Source of the DNA: Butyrivibrio sp. VCB2006
Lineage (GTDB): Bacteria; Bacillota; Clostridia; Lachnospirales; Lachnospiraceae
Assembly: GCF_000420945.1 (NCBI RefSeq)
Contig: NZ_ATVX01000018.1
Coordinates: 20,703 to 84,702, forward strand
Reading direction: 5' to 3'
DNA length: 64,000 bases
The notes under the pieces are model-generated. The model searched no databases and had not been told where the DNA came from. It was given only the letters and a program-made list of their open reading frames with translations. Below are positions 18,200-27,722 of the stretch, in pieces (positions within the stretch are counted from its first letter, which is position 1; each line of letters begins with the position of its first letter). The translations under genes and the position numbers were made by a program.

Positions 18200-19165
18200 A
18201 TGGGAAAGACAGCATTTTTGTTTTCTGGGCAGGGGAGCCAGTATCCGGGAATGGCTAAGGATCTATATGAAAACGTCAAGGAAGTTCATGACTTTTTTGG
18301 TGTAGCTGAAGCAATAAGGCCCGGAACAATTATTCAGATGCTCAAGGGAACAGATGAAGAACTTAAAAGAACTGAAAATACTCAGCCGTGCGTTTTTCTT
18401 GCTGATATTGCAGGTGCCCTTGCTCTTGAAAGCGCAGGAATTCACCCTGATGTGGTGGCAGGATTCTCTCTTGGAGAAGTTGTGGCCATGGCTGTATCTG
18501 GAGCTCTTTCAAATGCCAATGCCTTTAAGTTTGTCTGTAAGAGAGCAGGCTTCATGCAGAATGCTTCAGAAAAAGTTGAAGGAAGTATGGTTGCAGTTAT
18601 GGGCATGGACAAAGAAAAGCTTCAAAAGCTGTGCCAGAAAAATAAGGTTTATCCAGTTAACTACAACTGTCCGGGACAGATTGTTGTTTCCGGCGAAGAA
18701 AAGAACATGGAGAAGTTTAGAAAAAATCTGGAAACAGAAAAAGTTAGGTTTATACAGCTTAAGGTTGGTGGCTCTTTCCATTCTCCATATATGAAGGAGG
18801 CCACTGATCTTCTTAGGCAGGAGCTTACAGAAAATAAAGCTTTTGAACTGAGTCAGTCAAAGCTGCCTTTGTATGCAAATAAGACAGCCATGCCGTACCC
18901 TGATGACAAAAATGAGATGATAGAACTTTTGTCTGAGCAGGTTTCAAACAGCGTAAAGTGGGAAGAAACTCTTCTTAATATGGCGAAGGATGGCGTTGAC
19001 ACCTTTATTGAATGCGGTCCGGGAAAGACACTTTCAGGCTTTGTAAAAAGAACTGTACCGGGAGTAAGGATTTTTAATCTTAGCGATATGGAGTCCTTCG
19101 AAAAAATTAAAAATGAATACTTTGAGCAAACTGAGAATGAGGAAAAGGTACTAAGTTATGCTTAA
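18200..19165 (+). CDS. fabD: malonyl-CoA:ACP transacylase
   Basis: A 321-residue FabD that moves malonyl groups from CoA to ACP. It has the N-terminal FSGQGSQYPGM motif, the active serine Ser90 in GFSLGE and a GGSFHSPYM motif with the catalytic His. AGGAG at 18191-18195 supports ATG 18200 over the in-frame GTG at 18188. The 3' end overlaps fabG by eight bases. Confidence 0.95.
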   Translation: MGKTAFLFSGQGSQYPGMAKDLYENVKEVHDFFGVAEAIRPGTIIQMLKGTDEELKRTENTQPCVFLADIAGALALESAGIHPDVVAGFSLGEVVAMAVSGALSNANAFKFVCKRAGFMQNASEKVEGSMVAVMGMDKEKLQKLCQKNKVYPVNYNCPGQIVVSGEEKNMEKFRKNLETEKVRFIQLKVGGSFHSPYMKEATDLLRQELTENKAFELSQSKLPLYANKTAMPYPDDKNEMIELLSEQVSNSVKWEETLLNMAKDGVDTFIECGPGKTLSGFVKRTVPGVRIFNLSDMESFEKIKNEYFEQTENEEKVLSYA

Positions 19166-19898
19166 TGGAAAAACAGCTGTAGTTACTGGCGGAGCAAGAG
19201 GGATTGGTAGGGCTATCGCATATAAGCTGGCTGAAAACGGGGCTAATGTTGCGGTAGTAGCTACAAGAGATTCTGAAAAAGCCAGGGAAACTATAGATAA
19301 TCTTCAAAAACTTGGAGTAAAAGCAAGGCTATACGCCTGCGACATTAAAAGCGCAGAAGAAGTTACATCTGCCTGCGAAGAGATATTAGCTGACTTTGGT
19401 CAGGTTGATATTTTGGTCAATAACGCAGGAATAACCAGGGATAATATTTTGCCATCCCTGTCTGCCATGGATATCGATGATGTAATTGATGTAAATCTCA
19501 AGGGAACAATGTTTGTTACCAAGGCCTTTATAAGACAGTTTGTAAGAAAAAGAGCTGGAAATATCATTAACATCAGCTCCGTAGTAGGACTTATGGGAAA
19601 TAAAGGACAGACAAATTACTCGGCTTCAAAGGCTGGAATCATTGGCTTTACCAAATCTGTGGCAAGGGAATACGGAAGGAAGAATATAAGATGCAACGCT
19701 GTGGCACCTGGATATATAGCCACAGATATGACAGGGGCGCTATCAGATGAGCAAAGAGATCAGATAAAAAGCCAGATACCACTTGGAAGTCTTGGAAGTC
19801 CGGATAATGTGGCGGATTTAGTTCTTTTTCTGGCATCTGACAGTTCCTCATATATTACCGGTGAAGTTATTAAGGTTGATGGTGGAATGTATGTGTAA
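19158..19898 (+). CDS. fabG: 3-oxoacyl-ACP reductase
   Basis: A 246-residue short-chain dehydrogenase that reduces beta-ketoacyl-ACP with NADPH. The nucleotide-binding motif is TGGARGIG near residue 11, NNAG lies in the middle, and the catalytic Tyr154 and Lys158 are in YSASK. It starts inside the end of fabD (translational coupling). Its place between fabD and fabF identifies it as the chain-elongation FabG, unlike the second SDR at 26782. Confidence 0.95.
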   Translation: MLNGKTAVVTGGARGIGRAIAYKLAENGANVAVVATRDSEKARETIDNLQKLGVKARLYACDIKSAEEVTSACEEILADFGQVDILVNNAGITRDNILPSLSAMDIDDVIDVNLKGTMFVTKAFIRQFVRKRAGNIINISSVVGLMGNKGQTNYSASKAGIIGFTKSVAREYGRKNIRCNAVAPGYIATDMTGALSDEQRDQIKSQIPLGSLGSPDNVADLVLFLASDSSSYITGEVIKVDGGMYV

Positions 19899-19941
19899 TA
19901 CAGAGTTTTCTAAACTAAAAATTACTTGATGGGAGAAATAC

Positions 19942-21174
19942 ATGTGCAGAGTAGTTGTAACAGGTCTTGGAGTAATCTCTCCAGTTGGAAATGATATAGA
20001 AACCTTTTGGAACAGTATAAGAAATGGTAAGTGCGGAATAGGTAAAATAGAGCGCTTTGATGCATCAAGGCTTAAAGTCAGTCTGGATGCTGAAGTTAAG
20101 GACTTTGAACCGAAAAAGTACTATAGCAATGCAGCGGAGATACGAAAGTCAGATCTTTTTATGCAATATGCTATGGGAGCAGCAACTCAGGCTGTTGAGC
20201 AAAGCGGGATTCTTGAAAGCGACCTTGACAGGGAGCGCTTTGGAGTTTATGTGGGCTCTGGAATTGGCGGAATTAATTCAACTATTAGAGAGACAAATAA
20301 GCTTACTGAAAAAGGACCAGATTTTGTCTCGCCATTTTTTGTTCCTATGATGATCAGTAACATGGCTGCTGGAGCTATTTCTATTAAGTTTGGTGCTAAG
20401 GGCCCGACACTTCCGGTTGTGACTGCCTGTGCTACTTCAACTCATACTATTGGAGAGGCTTACAGGGCTATTAAACACGGCTACGCAGACGCGATAATCG
20501 CCGGCGGCGCGGAGGCTTCTATCAATGAACTTGCCATGGCAGGTTTTGTAAACTGTCAGGCACTTAATCTTTCCGATGATCCGGCGCAAGGGAGTCTCCC
20601 CTTTGATAAAAGAAGAGGCGGTTTCGTTATGGGTGAGGGCGCGGGAATCCTTGTCCTCGAAGAGTATGAACATGCCAAAAAGCGTGGCGCAAGAATCCTT
20701 GCAGAAGTTACAGGCTATGGAAATACTTCGGATGCATATCATATTACAGCTCCTGATCCTGAGGGAAGCGGCGCTGTTAGAGCAATTAAGTCAGCTATCA
20801 CTGAGGCTGGGATCAACGAAAATGATGATCTTTACATAAATGCCCACGGCACAGGAACGCACTTAAACGATGCAATGGAGACCAAGGCCATTAAGACAGT
20901 ATTTGGCAAAAAAGCGTATGACGTCCATGTTAGTTCCACGAAATCCATGACAGGACATATGATGGGAGCAACCGGTGCGGTAGAAGCTATTTGCTGCGTT
21001 CTGGCTCTTTCTAATGGTATTGTCCCGCCAACTATAAACTACCAGGAAAAAGATGAGGAATGTGATCTTGACTATACGCCAAATAGTGCTGCGAAAGCAG
21101 ATATTAAGTACGCAATCAGTACTTCCCTTGGGTTTGGTGGACACAATGCCTGCATAGCTTTTAAAAAAGTTTAA
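19942..21174 (+). CDS. fabF: 3-oxoacyl-ACP synthase II
   Basis: A 410-residue KAS II condensing enzyme. The catalytic triad is Cys163 (TACATSTH), His302 (NAHGTGT) and His339 (MTGHMMG), which marks a C-H-H elongating enzyme and not the C-H-N FabH. GGGAGAAATAC precedes ATG 19942. As the only condensing enzyme in the operon it needs a separately made acyl-ACP primer. Confidence 0.95.
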   Translation: MCRVVVTGLGVISPVGNDIETFWNSIRNGKCGIGKIERFDASRLKVSLDAEVKDFEPKKYYSNAAEIRKSDLFMQYAMGAATQAVEQSGILESDLDRERFGVYVGSGIGGINSTIRETNKLTEKGPDFVSPFFVPMMISNMAAGAISIKFGAKGPTLPVVTACATSTHTIGEAYRAIKHGYADAIIAGGAEASINELAMAGFVNCQALNLSDDPAQGSLPFDKRRGGFVMGEGAGILVLEEYEHAKKRGARILAEVTGYGNTSDAYHITAPDPEGSGAVRAIKSAITEAGINENDDLYINAHGTGTHLNDAMETKAIKTVFGKKAYDVHVSSTKSMTGHMMGATGAVEAICCVLALSNGIVPPTINYQEKDEECDLDYTPNSAAKADIKYAISTSLGFGGHNACIAFKKV

Positions 21175-21211
21175 GATATGAAGATTTGCAACACTTATAA
21201 GGAGATGAGCA

Positions 21212-21664
21212 ATGACAAATTCACTTTCTGAATATGCAGATGTTTTTCAAAGGCTGGGACTTACTGAATTATCTGTTGAGGACGAGGGATTAAAGCTTGT
21301 TTTCAAAAAAACCTGTAATATGAATAGCATTTCTGAAAGTAGTGAGTTTACAGGATTAAAAGTACTGCAACCAGACAATGAGTCAAAGGATATGGGATTT
21401 GCAGATGAAAATTCAGTTAAAGTCAAAGCACCTCTTTTGGGTGTTTTTGGTGAACTATCAGATGAAAAGAAAAGACGTGTCGGTGATCATGTTAAGCAGG
21501 GCGATGTTTTGTGCAGCATTGAAGCCATGAAAATGATGAATGATGTGATATCTCCTGTAGACGGCATAATACTTGGAATAAATGCCAAAGAGGGTGATCT
21601 GGTTGAGTATGACCAGGTTTTATTTGAAATAAAGGAGCTTAAAAGTGAACAGAGAAGAAATTAA
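21212..21664 (+). CDS. accB: biotin carboxyl carrier protein of acetyl-CoA carboxylase
   Basis: A 150-residue BCCP. A variable N-terminal region and linker are followed by the biotinyl domain with Lys107 in EAMKMM as the biotin site. AAGGAGATGAG precedes ATG 21212. The 3' end overlaps fabZ by 20 bases. Confidence 0.95.
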   Translation: MTNSLSEYADVFQRLGLTELSVEDEGLKLVFKKTCNMNSISESSEFTGLKVLQPDNESKDMGFADENSVKVKAPLLGVFGELSDEKKRRVGDHVKQGDVLCSIEAMKMMNDVISPVDGIILGINAKEGDLVEYDQVLFEIKELKSEQRRN

Positions 21665-22064
21665 AACGATTCTTCCTCATAGAGAACCTATGCTTCTTTT
21701 GGATGAAGTAATTCTTAATGAAGATGGAACCGCCACAGGATATTACAAAGTTAGAGGTGATGAGTTTTTTCTTCAGGGACATTTTCCGGATAATCCAATT
21801 GTTCCCGGTGTTATCCAATGCGAGATGATGGCACAGTCTGCATGCATTTTATTTGCCGACAAGATGAAACAAGAAGGAGTTTTACCTGTGTATACAGGTC
21901 TTGATAAAGTCAGGTTTAGAGGAATGATAAGGCCGGGAGACAATATTAAAATCCAGGTGAAACTTAAGAGAGAAAGTCATCCTTTGTATGCATTATCAGG
22001 GGAAATATCTGTGGATGGCAAAAAATGTATGAGCGGTGAATTTTCTTTTGCAATTGTCTGTTAG
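21645..22064 (+). CDS. fabZ: 3-hydroxyacyl-ACP dehydratase, GTG start
   Basis: A 139-residue hot-dog-fold dehydratase. The catalytic His46 is in GHFPDNPIVPG and Glu60 in QCEMMAQSA. The start is a GTG at 21645 within the end of accB, preceded by AAAGGAG at 21631-21637. Confidence 0.93.
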   Translation: MNREEIKTILPHREPMLLLDEVILNEDGTATGYYKVRGDEFFLQGHFPDNPIVPGVIQCEMMAQSACILFADKMKQEGVLPVYTGLDKVRFRGMIRPGDNIKIQVKLKRESHPLYALSGEISVDGKKCMSGEFSFAIVC

Positions 22065-22074
22065 GAGGTCCTTT

Positions 22075-23403
22075 GTGTTTGAAAAGATTCTTATAGCTAA
22101 TAGAGGTGAAGTGGCAGTCAGGGTCATAAGGGCCTGCAAAGAAATGGGAATTATGACTGTTGCGGTATACTCAGAAGCCGACAGGGATGCACTTCACGTT
22201 GAAATGGCTGATGAAAGCTATTGCATTGGAGGTCCGCTTCTTAAAGACAGCTATCTTAATATGGATGCCATTATTATGGTGGCTCTTAAAACAGGAGCTA
22301 AGGCTATTCACCCAGGATATGGCATGCTTTCTGAGAATCCGGAATTTGCCAGGCGCTGCAGAAAAGAGAACATAACCCTTATTGGCCCATCAGTAGAAGT
22401 TATGGAGAAAATGGGACAAAAAGAGGTGGCAAGAAAAATAGCAATTGATGCAGGTGTTCCGGTATCTCCTGGAAGCGACATTTTAGAAAGTTATGAGGCT
22501 GCATGCGAAGCTGCTTTTAAAATAGGGCTTCCTGTTATTCTAAAGGCCCGAAGCGGCGGCGGCGGAAAAGGTATTCGAATAGTAAGATCCATGCAGGAAC
22601 TAGAAAGAGCCTATGACCAGGTAAAAAAAGAAGCCATGAGCTCTTTTAATGATGACGCAGTCTTCATGGAAAAATACCTTGAAAATGTTAAGCATGTGGA
22701 AGTTCAGATCCTTGGAGACGTAAACGGTAAGATTCTGGTTCTTGGAGACAGAGACTGTTCTGTACAAAGGAAAAATCAAAAGCTTATTGAGGAGTGTCCT
22801 GCACCGATACTATCGGAAGACATCAGACAAAGAATGTATGAGGCATCAGTGCGGCTGGCGCATAAAGTTGGTTATGTCACAGTAGGAACAATTGAATATC
22901 TTGTTAAAGGCCAGGATTTCTACTTCATGGAAATGAACACAAGACTTCAGGTTGAGCATTCTGTCACAGAGATGGTGTCAGGCATCGATATTGTTGAATG
23001 GCAGATAAGAACTGCTGCGGGAGTTTCAATTTCTTTTGACCAAAAGGATGTTGGAATGGGAAGGCACGCCATAGAATGCAGAATCTGCGCCGAGAACTCT
23101 GGGGATTTCAGCCCCTCTGTTGGCAAAGTCGAAATGCTGCATATTCCGGGAGGCGTTGATGTGAGATTCGATTCAGCCCTTTATGCAAACTACGTGGTCA
23201 CACCTTTCTATGATTCAATGCTGGGAAAGCTCATTGTCTGTGCGCCGTCGAGGGATGGCGCCATCAGAAAAATGAAGAGTGCTCTGTCTGAATTTGTTCT
23301 TGTAGGAGTAGATAGCAACAGGGAAATGCATATGAAATTTATGGAAAACAACAGATTTATTGTTGGCAATTATGACACTACAATCTGTCAGAAGGTCTTA
23401 TAA
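22075..23403 (+). CDS. accC: biotin carboxylase subunit of acetyl-CoA carboxylase, GTG start
   Basis: A 442-residue ATP-grasp enzyme that carboxylates biotin on AccB. It begins FEKILIANRGEVAVRVIRA, has the glycine-rich ATP loop KARSGGGGKGI and MNTRLQVEH in the active site. GTG 22075 is chosen because AGGAGG at 22063-22068 precedes it. The longer ORF from TTG 22036 runs into fabZ without a ribosome site. The stop abuts the accD start directly. Confidence 0.95.
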   Translation: MFEKILIANRGEVAVRVIRACKEMGIMTVAVYSEADRDALHVEMADESYCIGGPLLKDSYLNMDAIIMVALKTGAKAIHPGYGMLSENPEFARRCRKENITLIGPSVEVMEKMGQKEVARKIAIDAGVPVSPGSDILESYEAACEAAFKIGLPVILKARSGGGGKGIRIVRSMQELERAYDQVKKEAMSSFNDDAVFMEKYLENVKHVEVQILGDVNGKILVLGDRDCSVQRKNQKLIEECPAPILSEDIRQRMYEASVRLAHKVGYVTVGTIEYLVKGQDFYFMEMNTRLQVEHSVTEMVSGIDIVEWQIRTAAGVSISFDQKDVGMGRHAIECRICAENSGDFSPSVGKVEMLHIPGGVDVRFDSALYANYVVTPFYDSMLGKLIVCAPSRDGAIRKMKSALSEFVLVGVDSNREMHMKFMENNRFIVGNYDTTICQKVL

Positions 23404-24246
23404 ATGGATTTAAAAAAGCTATTTTTGAAGGCAAATAACGAACTTGAAAATGATGGTAAGAGAATAAGAAGCAGAAAAGTTACCTGCAAAAAGTGTCAAA
23501 GTGTTCTTTCTGTTAAAAAGATTAGGAAAAACAGTTTTATATGCCCAGAGTGCGGCTACTATTTTCCGGTGAGAGCAAGGCGAAGAATCCTGATGATGAC
23601 TGATAACAGGACTTTTATAGAACTGGACAGGAGCATGGTTTCGACAAACATTCTTAATTTTCCCGAATATGATGATAAGTTAAGTCAAGCTACAGTCAAG
23701 AGCCGCGAAAACGAAGGTGTGATCACCGGAGTTGCGCAAATAGGAGGCTTTAAGACATGTATCTTTGCCATGGAAGGAAACTTCATGATGGGCTCTATGG
23801 GCTCTGTAGTTGGGGAAAAGATAACCAGGCTATTTGAGTATGCAACTGATGAAAAACTTCCTGTTGTTGGGGTAACTGTCTCAGGAGGCGCAAGAATGCA
23901 GGAGGGAATGATATCTCTTATGCAAATGTCCAAGGTTTCGGCTGCTGTGAAAAGACATAGTAATAATGGAGGGCTTTATATAGTCCTCTTGACTAATCCA
24001 ACCACAGGCGGAGTTGATGCAAGCTTTGCAATGCTGGGGGATATTACCTTGGCAGAACCCGGAGCCAGGGTAGGCTTTGCAGGACCAAGAGTTGTTGAGA
24101 AAACCTTAAATACGACTCTTCCCGAGAACTTTCAAAAAGCTGAAAGGGTTTTGGAATGCGGCTTTATTGATGCCATAGTTCCAAGGCAGGAACAAAAGGA
24201 CTACATTGAAAAGCTTCTTAGATTCCACTTTGGGGGAACGAACTGA
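23404..24246 (+). CDS. accD: acetyl-CoA carboxylase carboxyltransferase beta subunit
   Basis: A 280-residue carboxyltransferase subunit with an N-terminal zinc ribbon (Cys28, Cys31, Cys47, Cys50) and a crotonase-like fold (VSGGARMQEGM). It starts at the base after the accC stop and overlaps accA at ATGA. Confidence 0.95.
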   Translation: MDLKKLFLKANNELENDGKRIRSRKVTCKKCQSVLSVKKIRKNSFICPECGYYFPVRARRRILMMTDNRTFIELDRSMVSTNILNFPEYDDKLSQATVKSRENEGVITGVAQIGGFKTCIFAMEGNFMMGSMGSVVGEKITRLFEYATDEKLPVVGVTVSGGARMQEGMISLMQMSKVSAAVKRHSNNGGLYIVLLTNPTTGGVDASFAMLGDITLAEPGARVGFAGPRVVEKTLNTTLPENFQKAERVLECGFIDAIVPRQEQKDYIEKLLRFHFGGTN

Positions 24247-25016
24247 TGACTGACATTGAGATTGTTAGAAATGCAAGACTCCAGGGAAGAAGGAATGCAA
24301 TTGACTATATAAATGGATGTTTTGAAAATTTTACGCCTCTTTCCGGGGACAGATATTATGGAGAGGACAGTGCTGTTATCGGAGGGATTGCTTTACTTAA
24401 GGACATTCCGGTTACTGTTATTGGAATAGAAAAGGGCAAAGATACCGAGGATCGCATATTACATAATTTTGGAAGCGCAAGACCTGAGGGGTACAGAAAG
24501 GCACTAAGACTTATGAAGCAGGCAGAAAAGTTTAAAAGACCTGTTATATGTCTGGTAGATACAGCCGGAGCATATCCTGATGTGGAATCCGAGGAAAGAG
24601 GGCAGGGAAGGGCAATTGCCGACAATCTTTATGAAATGTCAGATCTTAAAACCCCCATTTTATCTATTGTGATCGGTGAAGGTGGAAGTGGTGGAGCTCT
24701 GGCTCTTTGTCATGCTGATGAAATCTGGATGATGGAGGATGCTTATTTTAGCGTTGTTTCTCCTGAGAGTTGTTCCAATATTCTATGGAAGACTACAGAT
24801 AAGGCGGATGTTGCCGCCAAGGCACTGGGGCTATCTGCGGATAAGTTATATTGCCTTGGAATAATAGATAAAATCTGCAAAGGTAATGACCTGGAAAAGT
24901 TTTCCGAGGATATTTATAGGAGTGTCAAAAAGCTTGAGGATATTCCTATACATGAACTACTGGATAAAAGATATAACAAATTCAGAAATATTGGTTACTA
25001 CGTAGAAAACAAATAA
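24246..25016 (+). CDS. accA: acetyl-CoA carboxylase carboxyltransferase alpha subunit
   Basis: A 256-residue partner of AccD that completes malonyl-CoA synthesis. Recognisable segments are CLVDTAGAYPDVESEERGQG and IGEGGSGGALAL. It overlaps the accD stop by one base, so equal synthesis of the two subunits by coupling is likely. Confidence 0.95.
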   Translation: MTDIEIVRNARLQGRRNAIDYINGCFENFTPLSGDRYYGEDSAVIGGIALLKDIPVTVIGIEKGKDTEDRILHNFGSARPEGYRKALRLMKQAEKFKRPVICLVDTAGAYPDVESEERGQGRAIADNLYEMSDLKTPILSIVIGEGGSGGALALCHADEIWMMEDAYFSVVSPESCSNILWKTTDKADVAAKALGLSADKLYCLGIIDKICKGNDLEKFSEDIYRSVKKLEDIPIHELLDKRYNKFRNIGYYVENK

Positions 25017-25041
25017 TAGAACTGGATATAGGTGGTTAAGG

Positions 25042-26697
25042 ATGCCTGGATTATATACTGAGTATTACAGCGAAATATTAGATGATTATGGAAAGGTAAA
25101 GGATGTAAATATTTCTTTTCCCGAATCCTTCAATTTCGCTTACGATGTTGTAGATAGATATGCCAAAACAGAACCTGACAAATTAGCCCTTGTTCATAAA
25201 AGCACGGAGGGCGTTATTACAAGATTTACGTTTTATGAGCTTAAAAAACTATCGGATAAAACTGCTAATATGCTAAGACGTTTTGGCATATGCAGAGGCG
25301 ACAGCGTAATGCTTTTACTAAAAAGAAGATATGAGTTTTGGACAAGCATCATAGCAATTCATAAGCTTGGGGCTGTGGCAATTCCAACATCTCATATGGT
25401 TTCGGAAAAGGATATAAGTGAAAGAATAAAGCTTTCGAAAGCCAAAGCTGTAATATGCGTAAACTCAGAGGATATCTGCGATAAAGTTAGAAATGCAATT
25501 ATGAATACTGATTCTTCCATTAAACAGATTGTGGTGGGAGATAAATACGACAATTGCTACAGTTTTCAGGATGAGATGGAATTGGCATCATGTCAGCTGG
25601 AAAGAGTAGAAACTAATGTCCACGATGATATGCTTTATTATTTTACTTCAGGTACTAACGGAGCTCCTAAAGCAGTCATTCATGATTATTCATATCCTCT
25701 GGCCCATATCTATACAGCCAAAAACTGGCACGGCGCAGTAGAAAACGGACTACACCTTACAGTGGCAGATTCCGGCTGGGCTAAGTCAGCGTGGGGTAAG
25801 CTCTATGGACAGTGGCTCATTGGATGTGCTGTTATGGTCTATGATTATGAGCAATTCTATGCCTGGGATATTTTGGAACTACTGGAAAAAGAAAAAGTAA
25901 CTTCTTTTTGTGCTCCTCCCACTATATATAAGTATCTGGTCCTGGAAGATTTAAAAGCTTATGACCTTACTAATCTAAAACAGGTTACAACAGCTGGTGA
26001 ACCTATGCCATTAGAGGTATCAGGAAGGTTTAAAGAAATGACAGGCCTTGAAGTAAGGGAAGGTTTTGGCCAGACTGAAACAGCACTTCAGATATGTACA
26101 GCTGCAGGAGATAGTCAGGTTAAAGGTTCAATTGGAAAGGCCTCGCCTCTTTATGATGTAAGGATAGTAGATGAGGAAGGCGTTGAGGTTTCTGATGGGG
26201 AGGAAGGCGAGATAGTTCTTTTTCCTAAAAATAAGGGAATATTACCAATCGGAGTATTTAAGGGCTATCTTGGCGATAAAGAAAATTATATAAAAGCATG
26301 GGAAGGCGGCATCTACCACACCAGGGACAGGGCGTTTAAGGACAAGGAAGGAAATTTCTTTTTCCTTGGCAGAAATGACGATGTGATCAAATCAAGCGGC
26401 TATAGGATCGGCCCTTCCGAGGTCGAAGACGTGATGATGATGCACCCGGCTGTATTTGAGTGTGCTGTAACAGGGTTTCCTTCCAAAACAAGAGGGGCAA
26501 TTGTAAAAGCCAGTATTATTCTTAATAAAGGTTATAAACCAAGTAATGAACTTTCTGCAGAGATACAGCAGTTTGTAAGAGAAAGAGTAGCTATGTACAA
26601 ATATCCCAGAAAAATATGCTTTGCCACCGAGCTTCCAAGAACCTCCAATGGTAAAATCAGTAGAGCAATGATAAGAAAAACTGATTATATCAAGTAA
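25042..26697 (+). CDS. AMP-forming acyl-CoA synthetase (ACS/ACSM-like)
   Basis: A 551-residue ANL-superfamily ligase that activates a carboxylic acid with ATP and CoA. The P-loop-like motif is YFTSGTNGAPKAV, the A5 motif is EGFGQTE, the hinge region is SGYRIGPSEVED and the C-terminal catalytic Lys is in TSNGKISR. It lies 25 bases after accA, as the last gene of the operon. The general shape is closest to medium-chain acyl-CoA synthetases. Because fabH is missing, it could supply acyl-CoA primers from external short or branched acids, common in rumen and gut; this is inference. Confidence 0.85.
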   Translation: MPGLYTEYYSEILDDYGKVKDVNISFPESFNFAYDVVDRYAKTEPDKLALVHKSTEGVITRFTFYELKKLSDKTANMLRRFGICRGDSVMLLLKRRYEFWTSIIAIHKLGAVAIPTSHMVSEKDISERIKLSKAKAVICVNSEDICDKVRNAIMNTDSSIKQIVVGDKYDNCYSFQDEMELASCQLERVETNVHDDMLYYFTSGTNGAPKAVIHDYSYPLAHIYTAKNWHGAVENGLHLTVADSGWAKSAWGKLYGQWLIGCAVMVYDYEQFYAWDILELLEKEKVTSFCAPPTIYKYLVLEDLKAYDLTNLKQVTTAGEPMPLEVSGRFKEMTGLEVREGFGQTETALQICTAAGDSQVKGSIGKASPLYDVRIVDEEGVEVSDGEEGEIVLFPKNKGILPIGVFKGYLGDKENYIKAWEGGIYHTRDRAFKDKEGNFFFLGRNDDVIKSSGYRIGPSEVEDVMMMHPAVFECAVTGFPSKTRGAIVKASIILNKGYKPSNELSAEIQQFVRERVAMYKYPRKICFATELPRTSNGKISRAMIRKTDYIK

Positions 26698-26781
26698 ATA
26701 ATAAATGATTATTATATTGATTTATGCTATTATATTTATGTTGCATACAATATTTTTGACAAAAATAAGGAGGTATGAAGA

Positions 26782-27537
26782 ATGGCAAAAACAGCTATCA
26801 TAACTGGTGGCTCAAGGGGAATTGGGGAAGCTATGTCACTTAAGCTCGGAGAACTTGGCTACAATGTAGTTATTAACTACAGAAGCGAGTCTTCCAAAGC
26901 ACTTTCGGATGCAATTGCTGAAAAGCTTACAAAAGAATATGGCGTAGAAGCTCTTGTAGTTAAGGCAGATGTCAGCAAATACGAGGACTGTGAAGCTCTT
27001 GTAAAGGCTGCAATTGAGAAATTCGGCGAAAATATCGATGTACTTGTTAACAATGCTGGTATCACCAACAACTGTAACTTTATTGATATCACAAGAGAGC
27101 AGTATGAAAATGTTATCAATACTAACCTTATGAGCTTTCTTCATATGTCTCATTTGGTTCTTCCGCATATGGTTAATCATAGTAGTAAGGACGATCAGTG
27201 TTGTATCATTAATACTTCTTCAATCGGTGGACTTATCGGTGTAATAAATCAGGCTGATTACTGTACTTCAAAGGCAGGTATCATTGGCCTTACCAGAGCG
27301 CTTGCTCTTGAGTTTGCAGGAAAGGGCATAAGAGTAAATGCTATTGCTCCTGGTATGATCATGACTGACATGCTAAGAGGTGTTAACCAGGAGGAACTTA
27401 AGGCTCTTGCGGCAACTATTCCTCAGGGCTTTATTGGTGACACATCAGATATAGCCGGTGCTTTGGGATATCTTCTCACAGCCCCTTATGTAACAGGTCA
27501 GGTAATATCACCTAATGGTGGAATCGTTCAGCAGTAA
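26782..27537 (+). CDS. SDR family oxidoreductase, FabG/PhaB-like
   Basis: A 251-residue short-chain dehydrogenase with TGGSRGIG near residue 9, NNAG in the middle and catalytic Tyr160/Lys164 in YCTSK. It has a strong AAGGAGGT ribosome site at 26768-26775 and an 84-base AT-rich gap before it, so it may have its own promoter. It resembles acetoacetyl-CoA or 3-oxoacyl-ACP reductases. It is a second FabG-like enzyme beside the operon copy and could work on CoA-linked or sugar substrates; the role is open. Confidence 0.85.
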   Translation: MAKTAIITGGSRGIGEAMSLKLGELGYNVVINYRSESSKALSDAIAEKLTKEYGVEALVVKADVSKYEDCEALVKAAIEKFGENIDVLVNNAGITNNCNFIDITREQYENVINTNLMSFLHMSHLVLPHMVNHSSKDDQCCIINTSSIGGLIGVINQADYCTSKAGIIGLTRALALEFAGKGIRVNAIAPGMIMTDMLRGVNQEELKALAATIPQGFIGDTSDIAGALGYLLTAPYVTGQVISPNGGIVQQ

Positions 27538-27562
27538 ATGATCACTTGGTAAAAGAAATACG

Positions 27563-27609
27563 AGGACATGCTATTTTACTGGATAAAATAGTGTGTCCTT
27601 TATTTTTTT
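27563..27609 (+). terminator. strong terminator after the SDR gene
   Basis: AGGACATGCTATTTTA at 27563-27578 pairs with the segment ending GTGTCCT at 27599 with two wobble pairs, followed by eight or more T. Confidence 0.9.
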
Positions 27610-27629
27610 TACTAAATGAAAAATAAGTA

Positions 27630-27705
27630 TTGTAAACGCTTTCATAAATGTGTTATAACATTTGTAGCAAAATTACTTTTTTATGTGATTTGTAAGCGGT
27701 TACAA
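27630..27705 (+). promoter_or_regulatory. uxaB control region with two cre/LacI-like palindromes
   Basis: TTGTAAACGCTTTCA at 27630-27644 and TTGTAAGCGGTTACAA at 27690-27705 both fit the catabolite-responsive element and LacI/GalR operator pattern with a central CG. The first overlaps a candidate -35 (TTGTAA 27630-27635), with TTATAA at 27653-27658 as -10. The second would lie about 25 bases downstream of the transcription start, a roadblock position. Control by CcpA or a dedicated LacI-type regulator is expected. Confidence 0.7.
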
Positions 27706-27722
27706 TTTAGGAGGATCAGGTA

